Positions 1-7,608 of a stretch of 64,000 nt of DNA are shown piece by piece; position 1 is the first letter of the stretch; every line of letters starts with the position of its first letter. Under the pieces are notes generated by a model. That model saw nothing but the letters and a program-made list of their open reading frames with translations. It did not search any database and was not told where the DNA came from. The DNA is from PALSA-555 sp963731625 (GTDB taxonomy: Bacteria > Actinomycetota > Acidimicrobiia > IMCC26256 > PALSA-555), in the NCBI GenBank assembly GCA_963731625.1, contig CAVSWH010000004.1, positions 434,001 to 498,000 on the forward strand, read 5' to 3'. Position numbers and translations under genes: made by a program.

Positions 1-111
1 CGCGGCGGTCGTCGCAGGGCGATCGGCGCCGCGCTCGTGCTCGTCGGTGCGCTCGCCGTGCTCCCAGCGCTCGTCCGCCTCCTCGCCAGGCGGCTGGTCG
101 GTCCTGGGTAG
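1..111 (+). CDS. C-terminal end of a membrane protein (partial)
   Basis: The first frame is open from the window edge to a TAG at 109-111 and gives 36 residues. They form one hydrophobic segment (AIGAALVLVGALAVLPALV) bounded by arginines, as in the last transmembrane helix of an inner-membrane protein with an Arg-rich cytoplasmic tail. The start and most of the gene lie outside the window, so the family cannot be named. The 225 bases that follow, up to 336, hold no gene that I can support. Confidence 0.5.
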   Translation, partial: RGGRRRAIGAALVLVGALAVLPALVRLLARRLVGPG

Positions 112-336
112 TGGGTCACTCTCGGCCCTCTGCGTACATTCGGCTTTACGTCGGCAGCCCGAGGGCAGTTTCACGCTCCCTCCTACCGAGGGACCGACGG
201 CTTTCGCACCTTGAGGGTAGAGCTCGGGTGAGACAGTCCAAACTGATCCACTCCAGGGTCCGCGCCGACCGGGTGCCCGAGCGATCGCCAGCGCTGTCGC
301 GGTCCTCGCGATAGGCGCGCAGCGCGCCGCCTGAGC

Positions 337-1212
337 TCAGTCGGCTTCGTCGACCAACCCGTAGCGGCGCCGGATGGCCCGCTCGGCGGTGCCGAAGACC
401 AGCTCGTCGACAAGGATCCCGATCACGAGGATGACGATCATCACCGCGATGAGGCTCGTCGGCTGGGAGAACTCGCGCGCGAACTCGAGGCGCTCACCGA
501 GCGACGTCGCGCCCGGGATCTGGACGAGCAGCTCGCCGGCGAGGAGGCTGCGCCACACGAACGCCCAGCCCTGCTTCAACCCTGCCACGAAGGCGGGCAG
601 CGCGGCGGGGAGCACGACGTGGCGCAGCATGCCGAGGCCCCGGGCGCCCTGGACGTGGCCGGCGCGCAGCCACAGCGGCGGGATGTTGTCGATGCCGCTG
701 ATGAGGCCGTTGGCGATGGACGGGGTGGCGCCGAGGACGACCACGAAGATGATCGCCCCGTTCGTGAGCCGGAACAGCAGGATCGCGAGCGGGAACCACG
801 CGATCGACGGCATCGTCTGCAGGCCGGTGATGAGCGAACCGAACGCGGCGCGCAGGATCCGGCTGCGGGCCACGGCGGCGCCGAGCAGCGTGCCGAGCAC
901 CACGGCGAGGGTGAAGCCCTCGACGGCGCGCCCGAGCGTCGTACGCGCCGCGTCCATGAGCGAGCCGAAGCTCGAGTACAGGGTGTGGAAGACAGGCTCG
1001 GGGCCGGGCAGCAAGTAGGCGGGGCGCCAGCCGGTCCACACGACGACCTGCCAGAACGCGAGGAAGATCGCCGCGGCGAGCGCCTTCGGCCAGACGTGGG
1101 ACCAGATCCGCGCCGCGCGTCGCCGGGGCGGGCGCAGCTCGAGCTCGAGCGCGTCCAGGCCCGACAGCCGGGCGTCGAGGGCGTCGGTGCTCGGCGGGCT
1201 AGTGGTCGCCAT
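337..1212 (-). CDS. ABC transporter permease, SsuC/TauC/NrtB type
   Basis: This is the membrane subunit of an importer for sulfonates, taurine, nitrate or a related oxyanion or organosulfur compound. The 291-residue protein has a charged cytoplasmic N-terminus (1-40), a first helix near 45-60 and about five more helices. An EAA-type coupling loop near 190-210 (GARGLGMLRHVVLPAALP) contacts the ATPase. Length is normal for the BPD_transp_1 family. Its ATG lies inside the end of the ATPase gene (14-base overlap), so it is the last gene of a three-gene operon: binding protein, ATPase, permease. Substrate cannot be fixed from the permease alone; the neighbouring Rrf2 regulator favours sulfur compounds. 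Confidence 0.93.
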   Translation of the reverse strand: MATTSPPSTDALDARLSGLDALELELRPPRRRAARIWSHVWPKALAAAIFLAFWQVVVWTGWRPAYLLPGPEPVFHTLYSSFGSLMDAARTTLGRAVEGFTLAVVLGTLLGAAVARSRILRAAFGSLITGLQTMPSIAWFPLAILLFRLTNGAIIFVVVLGATPSIANGLISGIDNIPPLWLRAGHVQGARGLGMLRHVVLPAALPAFVAGLKQGWAFVWRSLLAGELLVQIPGATSLGERLEFAREFSQPTSLIAVMIVILVIGILVDELVFGTAERAIRRRYGLVDEAD

Positions 1213-2023
1213 GGCGGCTGACCTCGGCGCGGAGCTGGTCGGTGATCGTGGCGGCCAGCGTCGCGACGTCCGGCGAATCGATGCGGCGGGGCCGCGCGAT
1301 AGGGACGGGGAACTCGGCGATCACGCGCCCCGGCCGGCTCGAGAGCAGCACCACCCGATCCCCCAGGCGCACAGCCTCGCGGACGTTGTGCGTCACGAAG
1401 AGGACGCTGATCCCGCTCGTCTGCCAGATCCGCTCGACCTCGTCGTGGAGGGTGTCCCGGGTCATGGCGTCGAGCGCCCCGAACGGCTCGTCCATGAGCA
1501 GCACGTCGGTGCGCTGACCCAGCGCCCGGGCGAGCGCGACGCGCTGGCGCATGCCGCCGGACAGCTCGTGGGGTCGCTTGTCGGCGAAGTCGCCGAGATG
1601 GACGAGCTCGAGCAGCTCGCGGGCCCGGGCCCGGCGCTCGGCCCGTCGCATCCCGTCGAGGCGCAGCGGCAGCTCGACGGCCCGCGCCGCGGTGAGCCAC
1701 GGGAACAGCGCGGCGTCCTGGAACATCAGGCTGGCCCGCCCGTCGACGGTGATCCGGCCGCTGCTCGGGCGGTCGAGGCCGGCGACGAGGCTCAAGAGCG
1801 TGCTCTTCCCGCACCCGGACGCCCCGAGCACGCACACGAAGCTGCCCGGCGACACGTCGAGATCGAGGTGGTCGAGGGCGCGCACGGCGCTCGCCGGATC
1901 GCCGTAGACCTTCGAGACAGCCTCCACCTGCACCGCCCCCCGCGGGGCGACGACCGTTGGTCTCTTCGGACCCGGCGTCGACCCGTCGACGACCGGGGGT
2001 GGCGCGTGGTGGACGCGGGTCAC
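1199..2023 (-). CDS. ABC transporter ATP-binding protein, SsuB/TauB type
   Basis: This cytoplasmic ATPase (274 aa) drives the importer. All nucleotide-binding motifs are present: Walker A GASGCGKST, a Q-loop (LMFQDAALFPW), the signature LSGGMRQR, Walker B VLLMDEPFGALD and the H-loop FVTHN. An open frame continues upstream, but the GTG at 2021-2023 is the natural start because it overlaps the binding-protein stop as GTGA, the usual translational-coupling arrangement here. The first 30 residues are a loosely conserved Pro-rich leader before the ABC core. It is the middle gene of the operon. Confidence 0.93.
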   Translation of the reverse strand: MTRVHHAPPPVVDGSTPGPKRPTVVAPRGAVQVEAVSKVYGDPASAVRALDHLDLDVSPGSFVCVLGASGCGKSTLLSLVAGLDRPSSGRITVDGRASLMFQDAALFPWLTAARAVELPLRLDGMRRAERRARARELLELVHLGDFADKRPHELSGGMRQRVALARALGQRTDVLLMDEPFGALDAMTRDTLHDEVERIWQTSGISVLFVTHNVREAVRLGDRVVLLSSRPGRVIAEFPVPIARPRRIDSPDVATLAATITDQLRAEVSRHGDH

Positions 2024-3069
2024 GAGGACACGGCGGGTTGGTTGCTGGCCCGCAGCAGCGAGTTGAGGATGCTCAGGTCGAAGAGCCCGCTGAGATTGGC
2101 CTTGGCGAGCAGCCCGAGCTTCTCGGCGTCCTGGGCCTGGACGCGCACCGAGGAGGCGATCGGGTCGTTGGTGAAGGTGATCGCCGGGAAGGAGGCGACG
2201 ATCGAGCTGGCCTTCACCGCCTGGCCCGTCGCGGACTGGATCGCCTGGCCGACGAGCTGCTCGGCGCGCGTCGGGTCGGCGCGAATCACGGCGATCGCCT
2301 GCTGCTGACCCTGGAGGAGCGCCCGGATGTTCGCCGGATGCGCGTGGAGGTAGTCCGTGCGCACGACGAGCTCGGTCGTGGCGAAGCGACCGCCCGGCCA
2401 GAGCGTGCGCTCGTCGACCAGGACGTGGCCACCGGCGGCGACGAGCTGGCTGGCGTAGGGCTCGGGCAGCCACGCGCCGTCGATGGCGCGCTGCTGGAAG
2501 GCCTGCACGGTGGTGCCGTTGTCCTCAGGACGTATCGAGACGTCACCGCCGCCGCTCGTCGTCGTGTGCAGGCCGTGCGTCCCCAGCCAGGTCCGCAGCG
2601 CGACGTCCTGGGTGTTGCCGAGCTGGGGCGTGGCGAGCACCTTGCCCTTCAGGTCGGACGGCTTCGTGATGCCCGGCTGGACGACGAGGAACGCGCCGCC
2701 CGAGGCCGCGCCCGCGACGACGTGCACCGCGCCGTGCGACTGCACGAACGCGTTGATCGCCGGGTTCGGTCCGACATAGCTCGCGTCGATCGAGTCCGAG
2801 AGCAGCGCCTCGACGGCGGCGGGCCCGGCGTTGAACGTGAAGAGCTTCAGCGAGACGTTCCGGCCGAGGGCGCTCTGGAAGTAGCCGCCTTGCACGCCGA
2901 CGAGTGCCGGTGCGTGCGTCACGTTCGGGAAGTAGCCGAGGCGCAGCGTGCCGGACGCCGATGGGGCCGCCGACGCCGCCGTGGCCGCCCATCCACCGGC
3001 GCTCAGCGCCACCACGCCCGCCAGGGCGCTGACCATCCACCGCCAGCCTCGCCGCACCGCCTGCTCCAA
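2020..3069 (-). CDS. ABC transporter substrate-binding protein, SsuA/NMT1-like
   Basis: This is the secreted or membrane-anchored binding protein of the importer (349 aa). Residues 1-35 are a signal peptide: Arg-rich n-region, hydrophobic core, then an AxA-like site around SAAPS. No lipobox cysteine is obvious. The mature part opens with LGYFPNVTHAPALVG and has the SsuA/TauA/ThiY-like feature YVGPNPAINAFVQ, where the ligand sits between two lobes. Family members bind alkanesulfonates, taurine, nitrate or thiamine precursors; which applies here is not visible. It is the first gene of the operon and diverges from an Rrf2 regulator across 94 bases. Confidence 0.93.
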   Translation of the reverse strand: MEQAVRRGWRWMVSALAGVVALSAGGWAATAASAAPSASGTLRLGYFPNVTHAPALVGVQGGYFQSALGRNVSLKLFTFNAGPAAVEALLSDSIDASYVGPNPAINAFVQSHGAVHVVAGAASGGAFLVVQPGITKPSDLKGKVLATPQLGNTQDVALRTWLGTHGLHTTTSGGGDVSIRPEDNGTTVQAFQQRAIDGAWLPEPYASQLVAAGGHVLVDERTLWPGGRFATTELVVRTDYLHAHPANIRALLQGQQQAIAVIRADPTRAEQLVGQAIQSATGQAVKASSIVASFPAITFTNDPIASSVRVQAQDAEKLGLLAKANLSGLFDLSILNSLLRASNQPAVSS

Positions 3070-3163
3070 TCTCGGTAATCCCGGAAAGGTTGATTATTTC
3101 AGTCGGGAAACTAGAGTACGAGGCGGAGCGGGTCAAGGGGCCTGCCCCGGGGAGCGCAGGGAG
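3070..3163. promoter_or_regulatory. Divergent promoter/operator region
   Basis: This gap separates the importer operon (leftward) from the Rrf2 gene (rightward). It contains a locally AT-rich stretch in a very GC-rich window. For the rightward gene a plausible promoter is TTGATT at 3090-3095 and TAGAGT at 3112-3117, with a 16-base spacer. The spacer overlaps half-sites TCCCG (about 3079-3083) and CGGGA facing each other about 20 bases apart, which could be an Rrf2 operator. The leftward promoter is less clear; AATAAT on the minus strand near 3093-3098 is a possible -10 element. Confidence 0.45.
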
Positions 3164-3646
3164 ATGTGGATCAACCGACGGACCGACTACGCCACCCGGG
3201 CCGTCCTGGCGCTCGCCCTGCTCGATGACGGTCAGCCCCACAAGCTCCAGGAGCTCGCCGCGCACACCGCCACCCCGCTCACCGTGCTGGAGCAGCTCCT
3301 CCCCCAGCTGCGCGCCGCCGGGATCGTGCGCTCGGAGCGCGGCCCGTCCGGCGGGTACCGCCTGAACCACGCGCCGGCCGACATCACGCTGGGTCGGGTG
3401 GTCCGGCTCATCCAGGGCCCCCTGGCGCCGATCGCGTGCGCGACCCGCAGCGACGCGGAGCGCTGCCCGATGGAGCTCGGCTGCACCCTGCAGGCGACCT
3501 GGTCCGCGGTGCGCGACGCCACGATCGCGATCCTCGACGAGACGACGTTCGCCGACCTCGCGGCGCGCGCGAGCGGCCGGTGGACCGATCCCGTGCCGGT
3601 GACCGTCGGGGTGCCGGAGGGGCGCCCACTCGCGACTCGCGCCTAA
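3164..3646 (+). CDS. Rrf2-family transcriptional regulator with three cysteines
   Basis: This small DNA-binding regulator (160 aa) has a winged helix in residues 1-70, with the Rrf2 signature ERGPSGGYRL at 58-67. Cysteines 92, 101 and 107 (C-X8-C-X5-C) lie where IscR and NsrR bind an iron-sulfur cluster, so a redox, NO or iron/sulfur-sensing role is likely. CymR-type sulfur regulators lack these cysteines. The ATG at 3164 is chosen because it gives the normal length and follows a GGGAG ribosome-binding site. Position suggests it controls the divergent importer and itself. The ligand is inferred, not seen. Confidence 0.9.
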   Translation: MWINRRTDYATRAVLALALLDDGQPHKLQELAAHTATPLTVLEQLLPQLRAAGIVRSERGPSGGYRLNHAPADITLGRVVRLIQGPLAPIACATRSDAERCPMELGCTLQATWSAVRDATIAILDETTFADLAARASGRWTDPVPVTVGVPEGRPLATRA

Positions 3647-3697
3647 AGGCGCCGATCGGCGGGGCGCGCGGTGCCCTCAGGTACCGTTCTCGCCCAC

Positions 3698-4828
3698 ATG
3701 GAGCTGGACTTCACCCCCGAGCAGGACGACCTGCGCGACGGGGTGCGCGCCGTCCTCGAGCGCGAGTGCCCGATGAGCCTGGTGCGCGCCGTCGTCGAGG
3801 ACGGCGCCGTGCCCGAGGCGCTGTGGAAGCACATGGTCGAGCTGGGCTGGCCGGCGCTGACCATCCCCGAGTCGCTCGGTGGCCTCGGGCTCGGGCCGGT
3901 CGAGCTCGCCGTCGTGGTCGAGGAGCTCGGCCGCGCCGACGCGCCCGGTCCGTTCGTCCCGACGGTCTGCCAGTTCGCCCCCGCGGTCCGCGAGGCCGGC
4001 GACGACGCGGTGCGCCAGCGCTTCCTCCCCGAGGTGGCCTCCGGCGCGATCACGGGCGCGCTCGCCTTGACCGAGGCCGGCCGGCCGGCCGACCCGGCCG
4101 CGGTGCGGGCGACTGCCACACGCGACGACGGCGGCTGGACGCTCGCGGGGACCAAGCGCGCCGTCCTCGGCGGCGACACCGCGGACGAGCTCGTCGTCGT
4201 CGCCCGCGAGCCGGCGACGGACGGCGACCGCGGCGTCGTCGCGTTCGTCGTGCCCCGCGACGCGGTCCTGGTGACGCCAACGCGGGCCTTCGACCCCACC
4301 CGGGGGCTGGCGACCGTCGACCTCATGGGCGCACGCGTCGACGACGACCGGCGCCTCGGCGATCCGGGACCGGCGACCGCGGCCGCGCTGCGGCGGGCGC
4401 TCGAGGAGGCAACGGTCTCGCTCGCCGTCGAGATCGTCGGGACCTGCCAGACGATCCTGGACGTGACGCTCGACTACGCCAAGCAGCGCGAGCAGTTCGG
4501 GGTGCCGATCGGGTCGTTCCAGGCGATCAAGCACAAGTTCGCCGACATGCTGATCGGCCTCGAGCGAGCGCGCGCGACCGCCTACTTCGCGGCGCTGTGC
4601 CAGGCCGAGGACGACCCCGGCCGTGCTCTGGCGACCTCGACGGCGAAGGTCGCGGCGGGCGACTGCCAGCGGCGGATGGCGAAAGAGGGGATCCAGATCC
4701 ACGGCGGGATCGGCTACACGTGGGAACACGACATGCACCTGTACGTGCGCCGCGTGAAGACCGATTCGCAGCTCCTCGGCACTGGCGAGGAGCACCGGGC
4801 GCGGATCGCCGACCTGCTCGACCTGTAG
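3698..4828 (+). CDS. Acyl-CoA dehydrogenase, FadE type
   Basis: This FAD-dependent enzyme (376 aa) would introduce the alpha-beta double bond into an acyl-CoA thioester. It has the N-terminal helical domain (1-115), the middle beta domain and the C-terminal helical domain with QREQFGVPIGSFQAIKHKFAD (read as two overlapping parts) and IQIHGGIGYTWEHDMHLY near the end. The GGIGYTWEHD ending is typical of actinobacterial subunits that act on sterol side chains or similar bulky CoA esters, often as heteromers. The ATG at 3698 begins MELDFTPEQ, matching the family; an upstream GTG is rejected. It stands alone and is followed at once by a strong hairpin. Confidence 0.92.
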   Translation: MELDFTPEQDDLRDGVRAVLERECPMSLVRAVVEDGAVPEALWKHMVELGWPALTIPESLGGLGLGPVELAVVVEELGRADAPGPFVPTVCQFAPAVREAGDDAVRQRFLPEVASGAITGALALTEAGRPADPAAVRATATRDDGGWTLAGTKRAVLGGDTADELVVVAREPATDGDRGVVAFVVPRDAVLVTPTRAFDPTRGLATVDLMGARVDDDRRLGDPGPATAAALRRALEEATVSLAVEIVGTCQTILDVTLDYAKQREQFGVPIGSFQAIKHKFADMLIGLERARATAYFAALCQAEDDPGRALATSTAKVAAGDCQRRMAKEGIQIHGGIGYTWEHDMHLYVRRVKTDSQLLGTGEEHRARIADLLDL

Positions 4829-4830
4829 CC

Positions 4831-4860
4831 ACGACCGCCCGGCCAACGCCGGGCGGTCGT
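4831..4860. terminator. Intrinsic terminator-like hairpin between convergent genes
   Basis: There is a perfect 13-bp inverted repeat: ACGACCGCCCGGC at 4831-4843 and its complement at 4848-4860, with a CAAC loop. It lies two bases past the acyl-CoA dehydrogenase stop and 25 bases before the end of the convergent membrane gene, so it could serve both. There is no long T-run on either side, which is common for actinobacterial terminators. Confidence 0.75.
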
Positions 4861-4885
4861 AAGTTATCCGTCCGCTACCGCTCCG

Positions 4886-5659
4886 TCAGAAGACGATCTC
4901 CCAGACCGCGTAGAACACTCCGCTCAAGACGATGCCGGCAGCGATCGTCCGCCAGTGGTTCTCGTACATCCAGAGAAGGGGGTTGCCGACGGCACGGCCG
5001 CCAAGTAGCCCGAGGGCGTTCGCCTCAAAGAGGGCGACGATCACCACCACGATGATCCAGTAGATGCCCTTGTTGCTCAGGTTACCGAAAACGTTCCCAT
5101 AGCTGTTGAAAAAGTTCGGCGTGCCGACCATGAAGAGCAGCATCGGGAACGCGAACAGGGTGTTCTGACGAGAGGCGAGCGCCGCCCGTCGGCCGGCGTC
5201 GGCCGCGGCCGGGTTCGCCTGGCCACCGGCGAGCACGTTGCGGGCGTTCGCGATCACGACCTTCTGGTTGCGCCAGATGATCCCCCAGACGTTGAGGAAC
5301 ATCACCAAGGCGATCAGGATCCCGGTTGCGATGCTCGTGCCTGCCGCGGTCTTCCAGTAGGTCGAACTGAACAGGTCGGCGTTCTTCTTCGCGTCGGTTT
5401 CGGCGAGCAGGATCAGCAGCCCGGTCAGGACCGTAAAGACCGAGGCCCAGCGGAACCACCACAGCGCCCGCGACGCCAGCTTGTCGATCGCCTCGTTGCG
5501 CGTCGCCGCGTCGAACTTGGCGAACGACGGTACCTGGACGAAGTTGAAGTAGAAGAGGATCCCGATCCAGGTGATTCCGACGACCACGTGGGCCCAACGA
5601 GCCAGGAATTCGAGCCCGGGTTGGCGATTGAAGATGCTGACGGCCACCAGATGAATCAC
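4886..5659 (-). CDS. Urate oxidase (PuuD-type) N-terminal domain membrane protein
   Basis: This integral membrane protein (257 aa) has about six hydrophobic helices. It matches the membrane domain of the urate hydroxylase PuuD family: WAHVVVGITWIGILFYFNF near 15-35, then a loop containing LWWFRWASV. Classical PuuD proteins add a C-terminal cytochrome c domain with CxxCH; here the protein ends after the membrane domain, so it cannot be a complete PuuD and may need a separate electron acceptor or do something else. The GTG at 5659 is preferred because of a GAGGGGGA ribosome-binding site; an upstream ATG would add an unlikely Arg-rich leader. No purine genes are nearby. Confidence 0.85.
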   Translation of the reverse strand: MIHLVAVSIFNRQPGLEFLARWAHVVVGITWIGILFYFNFVQVPSFAKFDAATRNEAIDKLASRALWWFRWASVFTVLTGLLILLAETDAKKNADLFSSTYWKTAAGTSIATGILIALVMFLNVWGIIWRNQKVVIANARNVLAGGQANPAAADAGRRAALASRQNTLFAFPMLLFMVGTPNFFNSYGNVFGNLSNKGIYWIIVVVIVALFEANALGLLGGRAVGNPLLWMYENHWRTIAAGIVLSGVFYAVWEIVF

Positions 5660-5782
5660 GTCCGCGGTCCCCCTCGAGTCGTTCCCTGGTCGGCGGCAAC
5701 GTAGCACCCGCCCCTCGCTGACGCGCTGATGACGGAGCGCCGCCACCCAAGGCGGCGGTCCGCCGCCGGGCGGGCCGCCGGC

Positions 5783-6277
5783 TCAGAGGTCGGGCGTCTG
5801 CGGGTCGGTGGGGACCGCCCCGGCGAGCGGCTCCCGCCGCTCGACGACCATCGCCGAGAAGTCGGCGAACGCGATCAAGTTGTCGAGCGCGTCGAGGACC
5901 CGGACCTCGACGACGATGAGCATCCGGCCCGCTCGCATCGGGCGCGCCTCGGCTCGCACTGGCCCAGCCTTCGGCCGCCCGAGGTAGCGGACGTGGAGAT
6001 CCGCGGTGACGAGACTTTGGGCAAGCGGGTCGAAGGCTGACACCCGACCGGCGCACGATCCCGCCGCGACGTCAACGAGGGTGGCGATCGCGCCGCCGTG
6101 GAGGTTCCCGGAGCCGTTGAACGCCGGCGGCGCCACGTCCATCTCGATGATGACGGTGCCGTCGGCCGGCTCCGGCTCGCCGAACCGGAGGTTCAGGAGC
6201 TCGTGCAGCGGCGTCTTACGGAACGCCTCGCGGAACAGGGCGTGGGCGTCGGGACCCGGCCCCGACATCGTCGACAT
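5783..6277 (-). CDS. PaaI-type hotdog-fold acyl-CoA thioesterase
   Basis: A 164-residue single-domain hotdog protein predicted to hydrolyse acyl- or aryl-CoA thioesters. The core motif NGSGNLHGGAIATLVDVAAG (around 55-75) holds the HGG and following Asp typical of the 4HBT/PaaI family, where the Asp acts in catalysis. Its ATG overlaps the stop of the preceding histidine phosphatase as TGATG, so the two are translationally coupled. A role in recycling CoA from dead-end thioesters would fit the many beta-oxidation genes in the window; this is inference. Confidence 0.88.
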   Translation of the reverse strand: MSTMSGPGPDAHALFREAFRKTPLHELLNLRFGEPEPADGTVIIEMDVAPPAFNGSGNLHGGAIATLVDVAAGSCAGRVSAFDPLAQSLVTADLHVRYLGRPKAGPVRAEARPMRAGRMLIVVEVRVLDALDNLIAFADFSAMVVERREPLAGAVPTDPQTPDL

Positions 6278-6834
6278 CAGCGCACCGACGTGGCCGGGAG
6301 CTCGGCACCGAGGCGGACCAGCGTGAGCCGGCCCTCGTCGACGGAGAGCTCGGTCACCGAGGTGTGCGCCGGCGAGCAGCAGTGGACCCGGTCGTCTCCG
6401 GTCGCCGCGCCGACGGCGACGTTGATCGCGACGAAGTGCGTCGTCACGACGGCGTCGCCGATCTCCGCGAGCGCGTCGAGGACACCGCGCCGCCATTCGC
6501 GCAGCTCGGCGCTCAGCTCCGGCCAGCGGCGGGCGAACACGTCTCGCAGCCACACGGTGCGCGCCGCCGCCGTCCCGTCGGGGCTGACGACCTCACCGAC
6601 CCGCGCGTCCACGCGCACCGGCTGACCGAGCCGGCCCGCGAGCGGCGCGGCCGTCTCGCGGGCGCGGGCAAGCGGCGACGACACAACCGTGCGCGGACCG
6701 CGCGCGGTCGGCTCGACCAGCCGGGCCGCGAGCGCCTCCGCCTGACCGGTTCCCCGCTCCGAGAGTCCCGGGTCGTCGTGGTCGCCCCACGTTGCCGCGG
6801 GTTCCGCGTGACGCACGAGCAGCAACCGGGTCAT
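6277..6834 (-). CDS. Histidine phosphatase family protein (phosphoglycerate mutase-like)
   Basis: A 185-residue cytoplasmic phosphatase of the branch-1 histidine phosphatase superfamily. The N-terminus LLLVRHAEP carries the catalytic RHxE histidine. SSPLARARETA near 55-65 supplies the second phosphate-binding arginines, and VVTTHFVAINVAVG near 145-158 the second catalytic histidine. Substrate is unknown; relatives act on sugar phosphates, nucleotides or cofactor precursors. It is the first gene of a two-gene unit with the thioesterase. Confidence 0.88.
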   Translation of the reverse strand: MTRLLLVRHAEPAATWGDHDDPGLSERGTGQAEALAARLVEPTARGPRTVVSSPLARARETAAPLAGRLGQPVRVDARVGEVVSPDGTAAARTVWLRDVFARRWPELSAELREWRRGVLDALAEIGDAVVTTHFVAINVAVGAATGDDRVHCCSPAHTSVTELSVDEGRLTLVRLGAELPATSVR

Positions 6835-6871
6835 GAGAGCGCAACCTATCCCCCGAGTCGGAGGTCATCCC

Positions 6872-7570
6872 GTGGCCCATTTCGCTCGACGCCTCCTCGC
6901 GATGGTGTCCATCGCCGGCGGCGGCCTGCTCGGCGCAGCACCGTCCGCGTTCGCCACCCCGGACCCGACGCCGTCGACCAGCCAGACGGCATCCACGCCC
7001 GCGTCCCCCACACCACCGCCGCCGGTCACGCTGCCGCTGCGGACCGGACGCGCCGTCCCCGACCAGCCCGACGCGCCGGCCGCGGACGACCCGCCGGACC
7101 TCGGCGCGGCGGCGACGCTGCGCACCGGCCTGGCGACGGTGGCCGTGCCGCCAGCCGCGTCGACGCCCGCGCCGCCCGTGTCCGCGCCGGCCCCGCCCGC
7201 GATTCCGCCGCCCGCCGCGCCCGCGAGCCCGCTGCCAACCTCGCCTTCGTCGGACGCGCAGTCTCCGTCGTCGAGCTCGTCCACACGCCCCAGCGACCCG
7301 ACGACGCCAGCGCCCAGCGCCGCGCCGACCGCGGCGGGACCGCCGCCCGACCTGACCAGCCACACGGTGATCGCCGGCGACAGCCTGTGGAGCATCGCGG
7401 CGTCCCAGGTTGCCCAGCACGCCGACCAGTCCCCCGCATCGCTTGCCGCGGCCGACGTCACGCCGTACTGGCAGGCCGTGTGCGCCGCCAACCGGTCGAC
7501 GTTGCGCTCGGGCGACGTCAACCTCATCTATCCGGGCGAGCAGATCACGCTCCCATCGATGGGCGGCTGA
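6872..7570 (+). CDS. Secreted LysM-domain protein with Pro/Ala/Ser-rich linker
   Basis: A 232-residue exported protein probably bound to peptidoglycan. Residues 1-30 form a signal peptide (positive start, hydrophobic AMVSIAGGGLLGAA, cut near AFA). Residues 30-165 are a low-complexity Pro/Ala/Ser/Thr spacer. The C-terminal 60 residues form one LysM domain beginning SHTVIAGDSLWSIAA and ending YPGEQITLP. The GTG at 6872 is favoured by GGAGGT six bases upstream; an earlier ATG at 6833 also fits and would overlap the divergent phosphatase start by two bases. No catalytic domain is present, so it may tether or regulate cell-wall enzymes. Confidence 0.85.
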   Translation: MAHFARRLLAMVSIAGGGLLGAAPSAFATPDPTPSTSQTASTPASPTPPPPVTLPLRTGRAVPDQPDAPAADDPPDLGAAATLRTGLATVAVPPAASTPAPPVSAPAPPAIPPPAAPASPLPTSPSSDAQSPSSSSSTRPSDPTTPAPSAAPTAAGPPPDLTSHTVIAGDSLWSIAASQVAQHADQSPASLAAADVTPYWQAVCAANRSTLRSGDVNLIYPGEQITLPSMGG

Positions 7571-7608
7571 GCGACCGATCGCTCCCCCGGAACGATCCGC
7601 TGACCCGG

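Noticed and set aside
5751..5767. Inverted repeat GGCGGCGG-T-CCGCCGCC
   Set aside because: The loop is only one base unless the stem is shortened, it lies in GC-only sequence and there is no T-run. Too weak to call as the thioesterase terminator.
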